Notes: generated from the sequence alone by a model not told the origin. A stretch of DNA of 64,000 nucleotides from Nymphaea colorata (GCF_008831285.2 NC_045148.1:7073001-7137000); one strand, 5' to 3'; shown: positions 41,770 through 55,129, numbered from the stretch's first letter. Translations and numbers: made by a program.

Positions 41770-44440
41770 ACTTATAGTATTTGCAAACCACAGTATAGTA
41801 AAAATGAACATATGTCGTATACAATTGCCCACGTCATCAATATCAACGTGAAGTGCAACCTATCTTACGGCACATTTTAATAATTGCTTGTATCATTAGC
41901 ACAAAAAGAGATCTGTCCTAAATAAATAAAATATTTTATTTTTATTACAGTAACGTAGGTGTGAGCATAAGGTGGACATACAAATATCACAACCCAAAAT
42001 ATAGTAAACAAATGCATCTATGAACTCCAAAACCAAAAAAAAAAATTGTTATTTACCTAAAACGAGCAGCTTGGTTTTCTCCCATTTGGTTTTTCTCCCT
42101 CTTGATCAATAACTTGTTTTTTCTTAAATAATCTTGATTCTTCTAAATAAGATAACACGAAAATTCTGAAATTTAAATTAGACAATAAAATTTAAACATA
42201 TCGAAGTAATCAAACTCAAACCATTTTAGCCGGTTATAATTCGAGCATAGCAGTCAAAAAAGAAAAAAACAAAAACTATGGAACAAAGACCATTATTCTG
42301 CAAAATTGTTGGAATGCGGCAATAAGCAATGCCAAAAGAGAATTCAATAGTTAACATGGCAATATTGTATTCTATCAAATTGGCCAAAAACTAAAGGGAC
42401 ATAGTCACATAGATGATAGATACAAAACTTAATTTTTAGTCTAAAAGGTCATAAAGCTTGAATATGGATCACAGTTGCATAGATATGATCTCAATCCTTT
42501 GAGTTTGAGGATCGGTTGGCTCGTGTCTACATTTGGATGTAATTCAGTTCATATATGTAATGGTTGGAGATTATTCCAGCTATTAAATCTACAAATCAGT
42601 TCATATATGTAATGGATAGCCATTTAAAATCTGAACGAAACAAGGCCAGATTCAAACACACATTAGTAAGGTCAACCTTATAGTATAAGGGATCAGCGAA
42701 AGAAGTTCCTCCACAACCTTTAAGGAAGCAATTATTGGAAATAAAACAAAACAAGTTTAAAATTTTAAATTTAACATGTAAGTTTGTCAAACATAGTTGT
42801 GCAATCTATATATGTGATCCATCATCACTATGAGTATGAATTAACAAGAAGATGCAAGAAGAAAGATACTAAAATTTTAACTTATGAAAAACAGAAATTT
42901 AGAACCAACCACCTTGTAAACAGCAGCAGATAAAGAAGACAACAGGGAAAAGTTGTTTTCTCCCCTCCCTCGTGAATGATTGTAAACAGCAGCACATAAA
43001 GAAGACAACAGGGAAAAGTTGTTTTCTCCTCTCCCTTGTGAATGATGTTGCCTTGCCTTTCCAATCACCACCAGTGGATAAGTCCTGCAAATATGGGGTT
43101 CAGAGTCACCACCTACACAAAAAAATAGGCTGAAGGAGAAATACTGAATAATTTAGACTGCTGCTACAGCTGCTCACCTAACAGCAAAAAGTATGGTTGC
43201 TAAATCTAGCTTAGGATGCACTACCCAACACGCCGAACAAGGTATTCGTTTCCCAGCTCCTAAATTCAGAAAGGATTAATCTTAGAATTGGTCAAAATGC
43301 CAGAAACATCAACTTAACAGTTAACTTGAGCAGGTAAAATCTTAGAACTGTCACTTGTACATTCCAAACGCCAGTAGAGTTGAATAGAACTGAAAAATAT
43401 TAAAACTAAAGACCTAAAGGCTGTGCACAGGCTTCGAAAAGACTGTCAAGGTAGTACAAACTTTAAACAGTGACACCAAAAGACACAAGGAGGGCAACCT
43501 ATGGTGGTTCGGATGCATAACTAAAAACATTTATGCATAATTAGAAGAAAGCCGCGGAAGACAATCCAGTTTTCTTCTTTTTTGCCAAAGACCGCCAGAA
43601 TCAATCTGATTCAAATGAACTTCACTGAGGTGGCAGTAAAGAGACTGGTCCAAAATTACACCTCAAATCCATACCGACGCATCACAATTTTTCTGATTCA
43701 TATAAGGGCAGTCTGAAATTTTGAAGACAATCTAGAAAACTTCCTTTGGCTCTCGACCACGACACGCCCTCTTTTGATAAGAAAACTTCCTGTTCGAGTT
43801 GGACCAACCTATCAAAAACTATGTACAACCATAACACAGAAAGAAATGAAATACGCCCTATAAAACAACTAGGCCTAAAAAAAACATATCATAAATCCGA
43901 AATATTCTGCAAAACTGACGGTGGAAAATCAAATAAAACAGTAGACATAAACATCACCAGCCAAAGGAAACAACAAACAAGAAACGAAAAAGGCTAAACA
44001 GACGGTGAAGTAGATTGAAGAAAAAACCACAGCGAAACCTGTAACCACAGCATCATGCGCACAATTCATTAGAAGAGAAAAAATACAGAGGTGAAAGAAC
44101 AGGGAAAGGAAAAAGTTCTGAATAAAAGTTACCCCCTCTTCCTCTCCTTGCTTTACTTGTGCTGCTGTGCAGATGCGTTGAAAGAAGCTCGTAAGGAACG
44201 GAAGACGACTCAGCGGCCGGCCGGCTGCGGGCTGGGTTTTTGGCGTTTTTCCCCTTCAATTTTGGAGGCGGAGGCGAAAGGGGTGGGTTTTGTGCGTTGA
44301 ATCTGGGTTTAGACTAAATCGAATTCAAATACTATATAGACCCAACTGAAAAATTTTTAATTTTTTTATTTTTTCAATTTGTTGGGGGTGGGTTCACGGC
44401 CAAGGCCTCCCTTGACTGACTCCATCCTTTTATATATAAT
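41770..44440. other. 2.7 kb insert in the second block, with promoter-like right part
   Basis: The first block passes directly from GTGTATATAT to GCTTTGCA at about 34200-34230, whereas here the two parts are 2.7 kb apart. On the minus strand the insert has a TATATAGT motif (about 44335), a GC-rich leader and a possible small frame from 44259. Near 43087 there is an exon-like start (TTTGCAG followed by GACTTATCCACTGGTGGTGA). This suggests a captured gene fragment, but no family is recognised and no terminal repeats were found. The rest of the insert is AT-rich with nothing identified. Confidence 0.4.
42915..43046 (-). repeat. 66-bp tandem duplication
   Basis: TGTAAACAGCAGCA plus the following 52 bases occurs at 42915 and again at 42981, with few changes. 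Because 66 is a multiple of three, all three minus-strand frames stay open, which explains three overlapping open frames here. Confidence 0.88.
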
Positions 44441-44559
44441 TAACCCTAAATTGCTTTGCAGGTTTAATGCATCAAGTCAATACCACAAAAACTGCGGGCA
44501 CTTGCCATTGCCTCTGACAACATTGTGAACGAGGCCACCCTATCAACGGCAGGGGAAAT

Positions 44560-44900
44560 AAGCAACATAGAACATTAATAGTTGAACTCGTTTTCTTAAA
44601 AGGGACGAGCTCGAGCTCTCCTTTTCATTTTTACATTTCTATCGTGTTTTCTCTCTCCTCACTCTCTTCATCTCCATCCGACCACAAGGGTTTGGTGATT
44701 CTTCAGGCAACACTGCCGCCGCTGTATCGACGACCAGCGATCAACCCATGGCTGCAGCTTAGGCTTTTTTTCTTTTTCTCCCTCTCTTAATCTCTCTCAA
44801 ACTGTGCTTAATATCACAAGTACTAGAAACGAAACTATCGTTTGTATCTCCAGCTAAGGTTTCTGCATCTGAGCGTCGAGGTGCAGGAAATTAAGGAAGC
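44560..44900 (+). other. 5'-UTR-like sequence replacing part of a C2 gene relic
   Basis: The sequence has the CT-rich character of a plant 5' leader (TTTTCTCTCTCCTCACTCTC) and then ACTGCCGCCGCTGTATCGAC, followed by ATGGCTGCAGCTTAG. It replaces the region in which exon 2 of the C2 relic at 45115 would be expected. No continuing coding sequence is seen, so the source gene is unknown. Confidence 0.35.
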
Positions 44901-45075
44901 ATCGAGGAAGTTGAACCTGTCACTAGTCAAATACCTTCAAGAGGAAGGAGAAGAAGAAGATGGAGGAGAACAAGAAAGAAATCACGTTTGCAAAGGTGAT
45001 GAACAGATGAAGATAACGACTGGTGATAAGAGCAGCGAGAGATATGAAACGCAGCGAGCAGACAGATGATAATAC

Positions 45076-45115
45076 CTGTTAACTCCGTCCTCTGCTTTCT
45101 AGTACCCTTACGCAT
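45076..45115 (-). pseudogene. C2-domain gene exon 1 relic (array copy D)
   Basis: The exon reads MRKGTRKQRTELT with the donor G/GTATTATC, as in copy A. It is open and 40 bases long, but the sequence matching intron 1 ends near 44905 and no exon 2 follows. It is therefore an orphan first exon unless exons lie beyond the inserted DNA. Confidence 0.65.
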
Positions 45116-45762
45116 GGTTGCCGTGAACAAGTTATGAATTATGGCCCTTGTTCGAATGCTTAACTAAAACCCTTCTAGCCTGCCGCTGCCTATCTAACCA
45201 CAACCGTTGTGATGATAAATGAAGGCAAGCATACCACAAAAACTGCGGGCCTTTGCCTGGAAGTTTGACATTGCAAGGGAGGCGACGCAGCGGCAGCAGG
45301 AGACGTAAGCATGGCCCGCCTTCACTCCTTGAGGTCATGCATGAATATTTTTCTCCGTTACTTGAGGATTAAGAAATAAAAAGGGAGAAATTTTTATAAA
45401 TATGGCTTCAACAAAGTAAGAATTGGCTACAATAATGGGTACACTTGACTTGTTTTCTTATTGCGCCTAACAACACTCCTAAGTTTTCTAATAGAAAAAT
45501 AAACGCCTTTTACTTAGATGGTATGAAGCCAATCAGTACTTAGAAGCATGTGATTTTTGAATTTTCTACCAACAGAGTTGAAGCTCTGCATGCCGACGAG
45601 TATCGCTGACAGTGGATCAAAATCGTATTACCTCCGAGCAAAATAAGACGGCATCGATTATAAACTAGTTTCTTATTCATTGGATCTATCTAAACATCGA
45701 TCAAGTAGATCAATAGGTAGGCTGGATTTGGGTGATTATTTTGGGATATGATCAGTTGAGGT

Positions 45763-45768
<6 letters not shown>

Positions 45769-45850
<82 letters not shown>
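45769..45850. repeat. (TA)n microsatellite
   Basis: About 41 TA units, among the longest in the window. Confidence 0.93.
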
Positions 45851-45854
<4 letters not shown>

Positions 45855-47632
45855 ACCCAATTAAATGGGAATCCTGTAAGCTGTTAATTTTAAGGAGAGA
45901 TGGTGGAGATCAAGTTGAAAACAAAAAAAAAATGAAAACTAAGTTGTATTTTCAAAAATAGGAATACCCTTTAAAAAAAAGGCAATAGATCTCAATTAAC
46001 AAGACTTATTTGTCCCCTCTTATGAGCGGTATTTCGGCAGCTTCAAAGTACAACCTGGTTTTTTTTTATCTGATATATAAAGGCCTACTAGCTACTTGTT
46101 TTCTTTTTGTCATGTCCAGTGGACTAGTCAATGTAGTAAATGATCTTTAAAAAATGTATATAAATCTGGCTACTGCATTGGAACGGTGCATGGTTTCGTG
46201 TAGCTAGGCATTTTCATTGAATGACTATGACATGGTTTATAGTTTTTTAATTTAAGTTTTCTTTTTTTATCACATGTCAACCAATGCATCACATCAAAAT
46301 ATTCTAGTTACAGGCATTATCTCTTTATTTCACCACAAGTGGAATTCAGGGAACCATATATATATATATGCTCAGTAAACTTGTTTGGTTAATCTGTCTT
46401 GGCAGTGTTGTATAAAGAATCCAGAGACTACTTAATCATACAGAGAGTTAATCCTTTGTCTGAGAATATCAGTATATATCAAGCTAAGTATTATTTTGCA
46501 GCGGTACTCATAATCAGCAAATTCCTGCATAACTAAAGGCTTTCTAAAAAATTCCATAACTACAAGCATGTCCAGATATGGTTGAAAGCCTGTTGGGTTG
46601 TATTGCATCAACATTTTTAATTCTTTAAAGAATAAACGAATAATTTTCCAAAAGTCAAAAAACATACATTAATTAAAAAAGGGAAATAGTAAGGTCAAGC
46701 CAACGACAAGTTTTTTTTTAAGTTGGTACCGTCTTTGTGGGGGCATGAGTGGAAAAGAATTTCCATTGTTGTTTGAGTGGAAATGACTAGTCAAACGCCA
46801 ATTAGGCTGATCATGGGCTACCAATGTGCGTGGTCGACCACTCACTTTTCTTCCACCTTTTCCTTTCTCAAGGTTTCTGCATGCATGTTTTTTCCTTCTC
46901 AATGTTTCTGCAATTCATAGCTGCATCGCAATTTTTGTTTGTCAAATCTATATATTTGGCTGGACATGGAATTTGAATTTGATCCATCCACATCCCTAAA
47001 TTAAATGCATTTCTACTTTTACAAGGCACACAAAGAAATGTGTGGTTGGAGTGGTGTTTGCATCCGGAACAAAGGATACATCATCGCATGGCATATAAAA
47101 AAGGAAGGAGCAATCATGTAACCTTATCTGTCAAATCACATCCTTAGGGAGATCTAAGGTCTCCACCATCCATTTCGGTGATGGATGGCATACGCTATCA
47201 GCATTAATGGTGTACAACTATACATTAAATGACAATGAGAATGTAAAATTCATTTCAAATGAAAATTAGCTACCTACCAGCCCCTGTCCCATTTTTCATT
47301 TTTGTGTCAACCTTTTTAGGATAACTAAACAACTTAAATGTGTATCCATTTTTGGGAAAATGAATCTTAGATAATAATGGATGGATTTATATAATTGTGG
47401 TACAATATAGATTAAACTGCCCAAAGGCAGATGGCCTGTGGTCAACTTATTGGGAAAATCAAACTCGAGATTTATGAAGCTGAGCCCCAAGTTGGAATAT
47501 GTTCAGGAAAGAAGCACAGTCATAAAGTTGAGACGCAATATAATCTGAAATTAAGAACAATGGGTGTCAGCAAACAGTGATTTCGCATTGACTCTACTAC
47601 AGTACGTAAAGAATGCACTTATTTCTGTCACA

Positions 47633-47812
47633 CCAGGGATGAAGCTAGAAATTTTTCATGACGAGGGCTGAATTAAAGTTTTTAAATTTTGACAGGGTCC
47701 GAAATATCATTTTTCAAAATTTTTACATATGATAAGTGAAATTTTTTAAAATTTAAATGTAAATTTAAAAAAAAAATGAGGAGGGGCAGACCCCCTTGGC
47801 TCTGCCCTTGTG
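47633..47812. repeat. MITE-like repeat (GGCTCTGCCCTTG family)
   Basis: It begins CCAGGGATGAAGCTAG and ends with GACCCCCTTGGCTCTGCCC followed by TTGTG, which is imperfectly complementary to the start. Related sequences appear at about 29640-29690, 53690-53812 and 56216-56398. Target duplications are not clear. Confidence 0.4.
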
Positions 47813-48542
47813 TCACTCTATTGCTGATGTGATTACTGACACAAGCTAATGTTGTTTTGGCTGACAAAATTTGCAAAGAAGAGGATAAGAATCATGGTGA
47901 TTTTTGTGGTTTCAAGATCATACTATCGCTCCTGTCATCTTAAATTCGATAACTAAAATAAGGATCTTAATTAGTCATGAAACTCAGGTCTAACCTAAGC
48001 TTTTTAGTTTGATGAATTATGCTTTTAACACATCAACAAAAGCATGCTAAAGAATATCTGTATTTCATGGATTTTAAATCCGAGCCTATCAAACACCCTC
48101 CTAATATAGTAATTAAGATATTATAGTTAATAAAAACTAAGTGGTTGTTTAGTAATAATAACATTATGTTCCTTTTTCACGTATTTGAACCAAAAGTGTG
48201 GCAGATTCATTTTGAAGATCTTTTAAAAAGTTCAGGGGCCAACTTAATATGTTTCATGCATAGTTGACAGACCTTGTGATCCGATCCACTTGGGAATCAT
48301 TCAGATACTCGGACATGGGTTAGGACCCAAGCGATACACCCCAAGACAATAGGCCGAGAATGGGCTGACTCGGTGGTTCGTTGACTTAGTCACTCAAGTT
48401 CAGCATGACAGGAGTCTCGGTGATACGAAATGAAATAATTACTGAATAAAACCGATTGTTACCTGTTTTTTTTGTTCTCATAAAACCGGTATGAAAAAAC
48501 TAGAAAGAAAAAAGAAAAAAAGAAAGCTTGGCATTTTGCTGC

Positions 48543-48931
48543 TTTGGATGTCAATATATCCTATTTGAACTGGATATCCAATCGATCTGATCCGAACAAA
48601 TGGAATATAGAAAAAAATTTAATATTCAATTAAGAAATTGGATCAGATTTGGTTTAATAAATGGCATCTGATTGGATTCGGACTCAGATTCAGATATACA
48701 TAAATATTAGATCGGATACGGATTTAGATCCAATTCATTTTTAGACAAATATCATGTATCTAATGCTATTAAATTTTGAAAATTAACAAAAATCTGGTTC
48801 AAAATTCAGATTCGGATTGGATTCAGATATGACTTTTCTTTATTCGAATTCGAATCTGAATATGTGAATAACCGAAAAGCAGATATAATTAAGGATATAT
48901 TTGATCCGAATCTGATCCGTTGACATCCCTA
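48543..48931. repeat. MITE-like repeat (GGATGTCAA termini)
   Basis: GGATGTCAA at the left and TTGACATCCCTA at the right are inverted copies, and the inside is filled with GATCCGAAT/ATTCGGATC-type motifs. No target duplication is visible, so the ends are approximate. Confidence 0.5.
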
Positions 48932-50742
48932 ACTGTAATATAAGTGCACCATGTAAGACACTAATGCAGAGAATCTCAAACATGCTGGTCCGCATATAGT
49001 TGTACAAACGGATGCTATTCTTTAATTAGCATAAGAACCCAAAGGACATGTTTTTAGTGACGGTTTCCCTTTTTTATAGCGTGTGCTAGCTCTTGCCTGT
49101 TGATCAATTTTATTTTACTTAATTAATTTGTCGATTAACCCCCGTTTCGTGATCAAATAGAAATCTTGTAAAATTTAATCTTCCGACCATGAGGTCAATA
49201 TTTCCAAACAATGGATGATCAAATGGGGTATCTAGAGAATGAAAGCCGCACAAGCGGATACCCTCGAATCCATTTACCTTTTATTTTTAAATAGTTCTAT
49301 TTATAATATAAATTGCATATATACAAAAACTAATAGTTTAATGAAGAATCTTTTTGTAAGAGATGGTAGACTCAATTAAGCTTATAATGATTCATGACAT
49401 GTTTCTGCAGCGCTGGTAAGTAATCTTTCAGGCTACATATTTATCCTTTATACTACTTTCTCCTATTCTTGTCTAGTGGGCTTAAAACTAGATATGTCAT
49501 TTCATATTCTAGGCTACTTGATAAAAAAAGGTAGAAAATTCAACATCTATAAGCATGTTAAACCACGATAAACTTTGGAATGTTCACATAGTTACAATGA
49601 AGTTTGAGCAACAATTGTTTACGCGTCATACCTTCTAAATTTACACCGCAACACCCAGAGCTTTGTTTAAAAAGTCATTCTAAACACTTCTTTCCTTCAT
49701 AGCAATTGAACTCAATGATGCTCTTTGTACAAGCAACGGTGTGAAAATAGGCTTGCCATCTCAAACGATTCTTGAACTAACATCAAACCAAATGCTCCTT
49801 AGTATGGAGGATACGAATAACCTATGTAACAAAATGGAAAAAATGTCAGTCTTGTGCATATGTTCCTCAATGTGTTGGACAGTTTTGTTAGCAATTGAAG
49901 CCGTTGCTTTGTTTAAACCTTCTTGTGCTGCAATGTTTAACATGAAAAAACCAATTGCAGCTGGTAAAAAGAATAAACGCATATATATGTAGGATAGTTT
50001 TGGAAATATATATATATTAGTGATTGTTAGGTACTGACCACTACGGTAACGGATAAAAGCTAAACCTTTTAAATTTATGTTAAAAAGTGCTTTAAACAAA
50101 ATATGAACCTTTTAATGTGTTTATAAACAATAATTTAATATAAAAAATGTTTTATTTGAAGTCATCTTTGTAAAAAAAATTGATCTTCATACTATCAAAA
50201 TTTCAATGTTATAAGAACAGTTCATTTTTTTACTATTAAAAAGACATTATTAAAGTAAGAAAACAACTCACTTAATATGTGTTTCTCATCAAATCGCTTT
50301 AAGATCACATCTACGATTTCAAAAAAATTATTTTAATAATTAATTTCAATGGATCTAGTTTTTGTCTTTTACCAAGTGGTTTGGTTTCTACCAACTTTTA
50401 TATATATATATATTATAGTTATAAATAATGTCTCGAAGTTTTAAACAATAAGGTTTTGTCAGGTATAATACAACAAGCTTGAAAAAAAATAGAAAAAATA
50501 CAGTAAATTTTTAAAAATTTTAAAAAATTAAAAATGAGAAAAAAATAAAATAAATGAAAAACTAATAACACAAACATCAAAAATGAGTAAATTTGCAACA
50601 AATAAAAAAAACTGTTTGACATTAAAAAACTAAAAAAAACTGAAAAAACTAAAAAACACAAAAAAAGGCATTTTTTGTTTTTAATGTTTTTTTTCAAAAA
50701 AACATGTTTTTCGGGATTTTTGGAAAAAATGCGTTTTTATGA

Positions 50743-50852
<110 letters not shown>

Positions 50853-50864
50853 CAAAATGCTTAC

Positions 50865-52907
50865 CAGGATACGATGAGGATGGCCGGTAGGCTGCGGGAT
50901 TGTTATATGGTGAAGGTGGAGGATGATATACTGGGGGTGGATATGGAGCAGGATGAGGGGGAGGTGGATATGAAGCAGGATGAGGGGGAGGTGGGTATTC
51001 ATCACGAGGTCGAAAATTAGGTGCACAATCAGGAGAAGGCAAACAAGAAGCTGATCTTCTTAGATACCCCACCTGCGCGCGATGGACGACACTAAATTTG
51101 AGTATTGCTGGAAGCTGGAGACTAATTAACAAGATGATGCATGAATTTGTACTTACATTAGGTCCATGGTATCTCATTGTTAGCCTGATTTCTCCTGCAT
51201 GTCTTACTTCTCCTCCCCTGCTGAAGAAAACAATAGCCTGTTAATGTTTTGAGTCAATAAAAACTGGTGAAACAGGTCACCTGTAAGAAGAAAATCACGT
51301 GGGTAGTCATGCTTTTTGCATTCGAGGGCATGTGATCTGATCACTTGCTTAAATTTGAAAAAGTTTGAACAGTTGTGAAAGTGGATCACATGGTCAGCAC
51401 TCTCATTTGGCAAATTTTTCTTGTTTGAAAGTTCGGCTTCCATTTTGTGGAAATTAGCCTACCTCAAAATGTGAGGCCTTTTGAATTTTTGACTTGTCAC
51501 TTACTTGATCTATGAAGGACATGCATGATTTGGCAAACCAAGTTATGTCATTAGTTAAAAAGTTTATTTGCAGAAACATGCCGTTGAGATATCAGAGATT
51601 GATTCATTTTTTGAACTTTAGAAAAATCCAAGCCTCCTGCCAAATACTTATCCTCAGCGTGAATCTTTTGGTTTCTTAAATGAACCAAGGTCAATGTTAA
51701 AAAAACTTTGTTATTTAAATAGCACATTTAAATAGCCAGGTCTCTTTTTAATGAAAAAAAAAAAAAAACTTTTTAAAAATGGTTCAGCTAAGCTAGAGCC
51801 GACCTCGACTCGGCTAAGCTCCAGCCGACTCTTGATTCGAGGAGCTCGTGCAGACTTGAGCTCTGGGTTTTTGTTTCAAATCGAGGCCTTTTAAATCCTT
51901 CCCAGAGGTCAAGATTTAACTTGGTAGGTCCTAATTGAAGTGATTTTTCCCTGCTACAGGTTCCCAGAAAATTGAATATAAGGAATGTCAATTGATAATT
52001 ACTGGATACTTCTCCTTTTGTCTGTTGATGCTAAGAAATTATCATCTATTCAGCAAATATACCGTGAAATCTATATTTCTGCTATTTATCTTTGCAGCAG
52101 ACCTATCGTGGTGATATATATATATATGCTCATATGGGCTTTGTTTGAAACCTCTGGCTTTTGTATTGCAGTGGCCATGCGGTATCATCATGTCCATTGA
52201 GAAGAGCATTGTCAAGCGGAATCCTGGATCATGCAGGATAAACAGAAGTTACAATTTGCAAGATGAAGTATTGAAGCAGGGACAGCAATATTGGGAGATT
52301 ACTTTAGAATGGTACTTACTTGCCAGTACCAATAAGATAGTTTGGCATCAACACATTCTTGTTCCAGACTGAAACACTCAGTTTTTGATACCCTTCAACG
52401 AGGGTAATGTTGAATGTCTCTCCAAACGTTGGGTTTCTGTTTCCATCTGATGAATCCGCAAGCTCAGAACACTTGGCAACATTCAACAAACATTCTACTT
52501 TCTTATAATTGTGCTTTATTTGTACCAACACTTATGATTTATTATCTTCCGAAGTTGGCACTGCATGTTATGGGAACCAATGCATATAATTTTTTCTTGA
52601 AAGAGCGAGTAGCTTACCTACACAAGTCCTGGTGCTGTACGTGGCATTAGCATATTTAATGCATACATAAGGATCTTGCCTGGAGATCCATTCTGTATCT
52701 CTTAGATTGTAGCAAGCAACAACTGCAAAACGAGTTCAACCAGAAAAAGACAGTACGCTTAACGTATCATTATTCAGATATCTTGAAGAAGAAGATGATG
52801 AAATCGCAATGGTAAAGGTGATGAATGGTAGTAAAGAGATGGAACAAAGTGAGCAGGCAGAAGATGGCACCTGTTAACTCCAGCGTCAGACCACCGATCT
52901 TGTACAT
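50865..52907 (-). CDS. small C2-domain protein with Pro/Tyr-rich tail (SRC2/ERG1-like)
   Basis: Six exons can be spliced with matching phases: 52907-52871, 52722-52618, 52446-52320, 52223-52152, 51217-51157 and 51072-50865, giving at least 203 aa. Residues 1-134 form one C2 domain: LTLELTVVACYNL, RQDPYVCIKY, NRNPTFGETFNITLVEG, LSVSVWNKNVLMPNYLIGTG and GEIRLTMRYHGPN. Residues 155-203 are Pro/Tyr/His-rich (EYPPPPHPASYPPPP), like the tails of SRC2-type proteins. Such proteins bind membranes, often through calcium; here the loop that usually has D-x-D reads WNKN (75-78), so calcium binding may be weak. The ATG at 52907 is preferred because the sequence just before it is conserved in the other array copies. 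The frame leaves exon 6 at CCTG/GTAAGC, and the last exon was not found; reading through instead enters the microsatellite and stops at 50743. Confidence 0.72.
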
Positions 52908-53689
52908 GGTTGCGGCCGTGAACAAGCAGCTATGGTCCTCCTTCAAAGAATCAAAAACATACATAAAATTCCTTTCACTGCTGTCTATCTATCCAACCAC
53001 AGCCATTGCCCAGGTGAGCGCACGAAAAAAAAAATTATATTAAAAAAATCAATTTTTTTTAGTTTGGCCTGGCCCGTCGCTCCTCTTGGCACTCATCGCT
53101 CCTCTTGGCCCGACCCGCGGATTGTTTAGCCTACCCTTAAAAAAAATCATGACTTTGCAGCCTGTACTGCGTTCAATTTGGTGCATTTATATATACATGA
53201 GGAGATCCATAAACAGCTCTGCACATTTAGATGTGCCTGAAGTCAATACAACAAAAACTACAAGCACATGTCATGGGGCCTTTGCCTGAAAGATTGACGT
53301 CGTCAAGGGGGCGACCTAGGTATGGCAGAAGAAATAAGCTTGGTCGCGGTTCGCACGTTGAAATGGCAATAATAAAAATAAACTTGGCTTGAAAACACGC
53401 CTAAGTACTTCCTTGTACAAGATTACTGTTAACTTAGCTCGGTGTGCATGAAAAAGTTGTGCATAGAAGTGTGTAATCCTAAATATTCTTATTAAAATAA
53501 AAAAAATTACACAATTGATAAAAGGGTATTGCGAAAATTAAAAAAAGTCTAAAATGTCTATTACTTTATAAAAAAAATCAAAAATACGTGCAACCCTTCA
53601 TTGCTGCATACTTGTTGTGCACGCAACTCAATCTCCTTTAGTTATCATTTTCTTGACCCAACGAACTCAGGGCTGACAACGGGCTACTA

Positions 53690-53815
53690 GGGGCGAAGCA
53701 AGGTACCTATTTTTCAAAAGTTTTGTGGGAGTCAAACTTGCATTTTTTAAGAGTTTCATGCGTAAATTTTAATTTTTGAAAATGTGAAGGGAGGGGTCCC
53801 ACATCTGATCTGTTG
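53690..53815. repeat. degenerate dispersed repeat
   Basis: GGGGCGAAGCAAGG at the left and GGGAGGGGTCCCACATCTG at the right, with a T-rich middle, resemble the repeat at 47633-47812. Ends are unclear. Confidence 0.35.
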
Positions 53816-53940
53816 ACAACCCTAAGTTCATTGGGCGATTACGACCCTGGTGTCATGTTGGGAGCTTAGCTATGACCTTCCTACATGTAACCGAGCGTGT
53901 CAAAGAGTCCTTCATGGTCACCAACTAGCATACTTGGGAA

Positions 53941-54021
53941 CATAACCTAAAACTTCTGCCATTAAAACCATAAACATAAGGTGTAGATTTGTCCTATTCA
54001 CCTTTATATTGATTGGCAGTT

Positions 54022-54078
<57 letters not shown>

Positions 54079-54185
54079 CATAACCTAAAACTTCTGCCAT
54101 TAAAACCATAAACATAAGGTGTAGATTTGTCCTATTCACCTTTATATTGATTGGCAGTTTGCATATATATATATATATATATATT
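53941..54185 (-). repeat. 138-bp tandem duplication including (TA)n
   Basis: CATAACCTAAAACTTCTGCC and the following 70 bases occur at 53941 and 54079, each followed by an (AT)n run. The unit length is a multiple of three, so the minus-strand frame across both stays open by chance. Confidence 0.88.
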
Positions 54186-55129
54186 GTGTGGGAAAATCTT
54201 CCAAAATGATTGTCACCATGGCCTTCTTTAGAAAAATATATTGGCCCTTTTGAAAGCCCAAGATAGTTAGATGCATCCTTCGGTGCATTTGTGCAAAAAC
54301 CAGAATACCTCTTGGCCATACCAAAAAAAAAAAAAGGTAGTGAACAAGTTCAAAGTCTAAAAAAAACAGTTTTTTGTTCAAAAATTCCAAAAAAATATCG
54401 ACTTCCACCTCCTTTTTTAGGGTGTTTATATTATGTTGCGTGCAGCCAACTCAATCTTTCTGAAAGATGGTTCGTCGACAGCTTGAAGAAATGTTTTTTT
54501 AGCTCCACCCCTGTTTTGGATGAACATTCTCTAAGAAGATAATATTCCAAAAGTCGAAGAAAAACTTTGATTATTGAAAACGATAAAGTAGTATAATCGT
54601 GTCCCAGTGAGAAGTTCAAGTGGGCACCATCTCCGTCTGAGATTGAGTTGAATCAAAATTTTCGTTCTCGTTTATGATGAACGGACTAGTTCAAACGTCG
54701 AATATTAGTGGCATGCATGGCGGCCAACCATTAACGATAGCGGTAGCTCACAGGCTCTGATTTTTCTTCTAACCCCTTCGGCCTGTCTCATATTTTTCTT
54801 AATCTTCCTGCGGTTCTTGGCTTACTGGGCATGAATTTCTTTGTTCTGCAGATTTAAACTGTTGCGATTTGAGGGACAATTTTTTTTCATTCTGGATGGC
54901 TCTCTATGTTTAGTTAGGTGCTACATGCTAATCAATTATGCATAGATAATAAATATCAAATCTAACTGGAACCAGGTATTGCTTAATTAATCTGGGTTTG
55001 ACTTTGAATGGAAATAAACGAATAACAAATTCAAGTCGAACTATTTGTTTTGATCCACTTCGTATACATTGGTACAATTGGTTAGTCCATGAGACGAAGA
55101 TTTAATGATCGATCCACGATACCTGATTA

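Larger units (their letters stand above)
46900..50740. other. intergenic, repeats only
   Basis: No gene is recognised. 50040-50340 is a diverged copy of 40850-41130 and of 33180-33440. 47633-47812 and 48543-48931 are listed separately. The remainder is AT-rich with nothing identified. Confidence 0.5.

Noticed and set aside
41404-41880. Long Tyr-Ile repeat open frames on both strands, also at 18456, 20319, 50743 and 53918
   Set aside because: They are translations of (AT)n and (GA)n microsatellites.
42877-43090. Three overlapping minus-strand open frames
   Set aside because: They result from a 66-bp tandem duplication that keeps all frames open.
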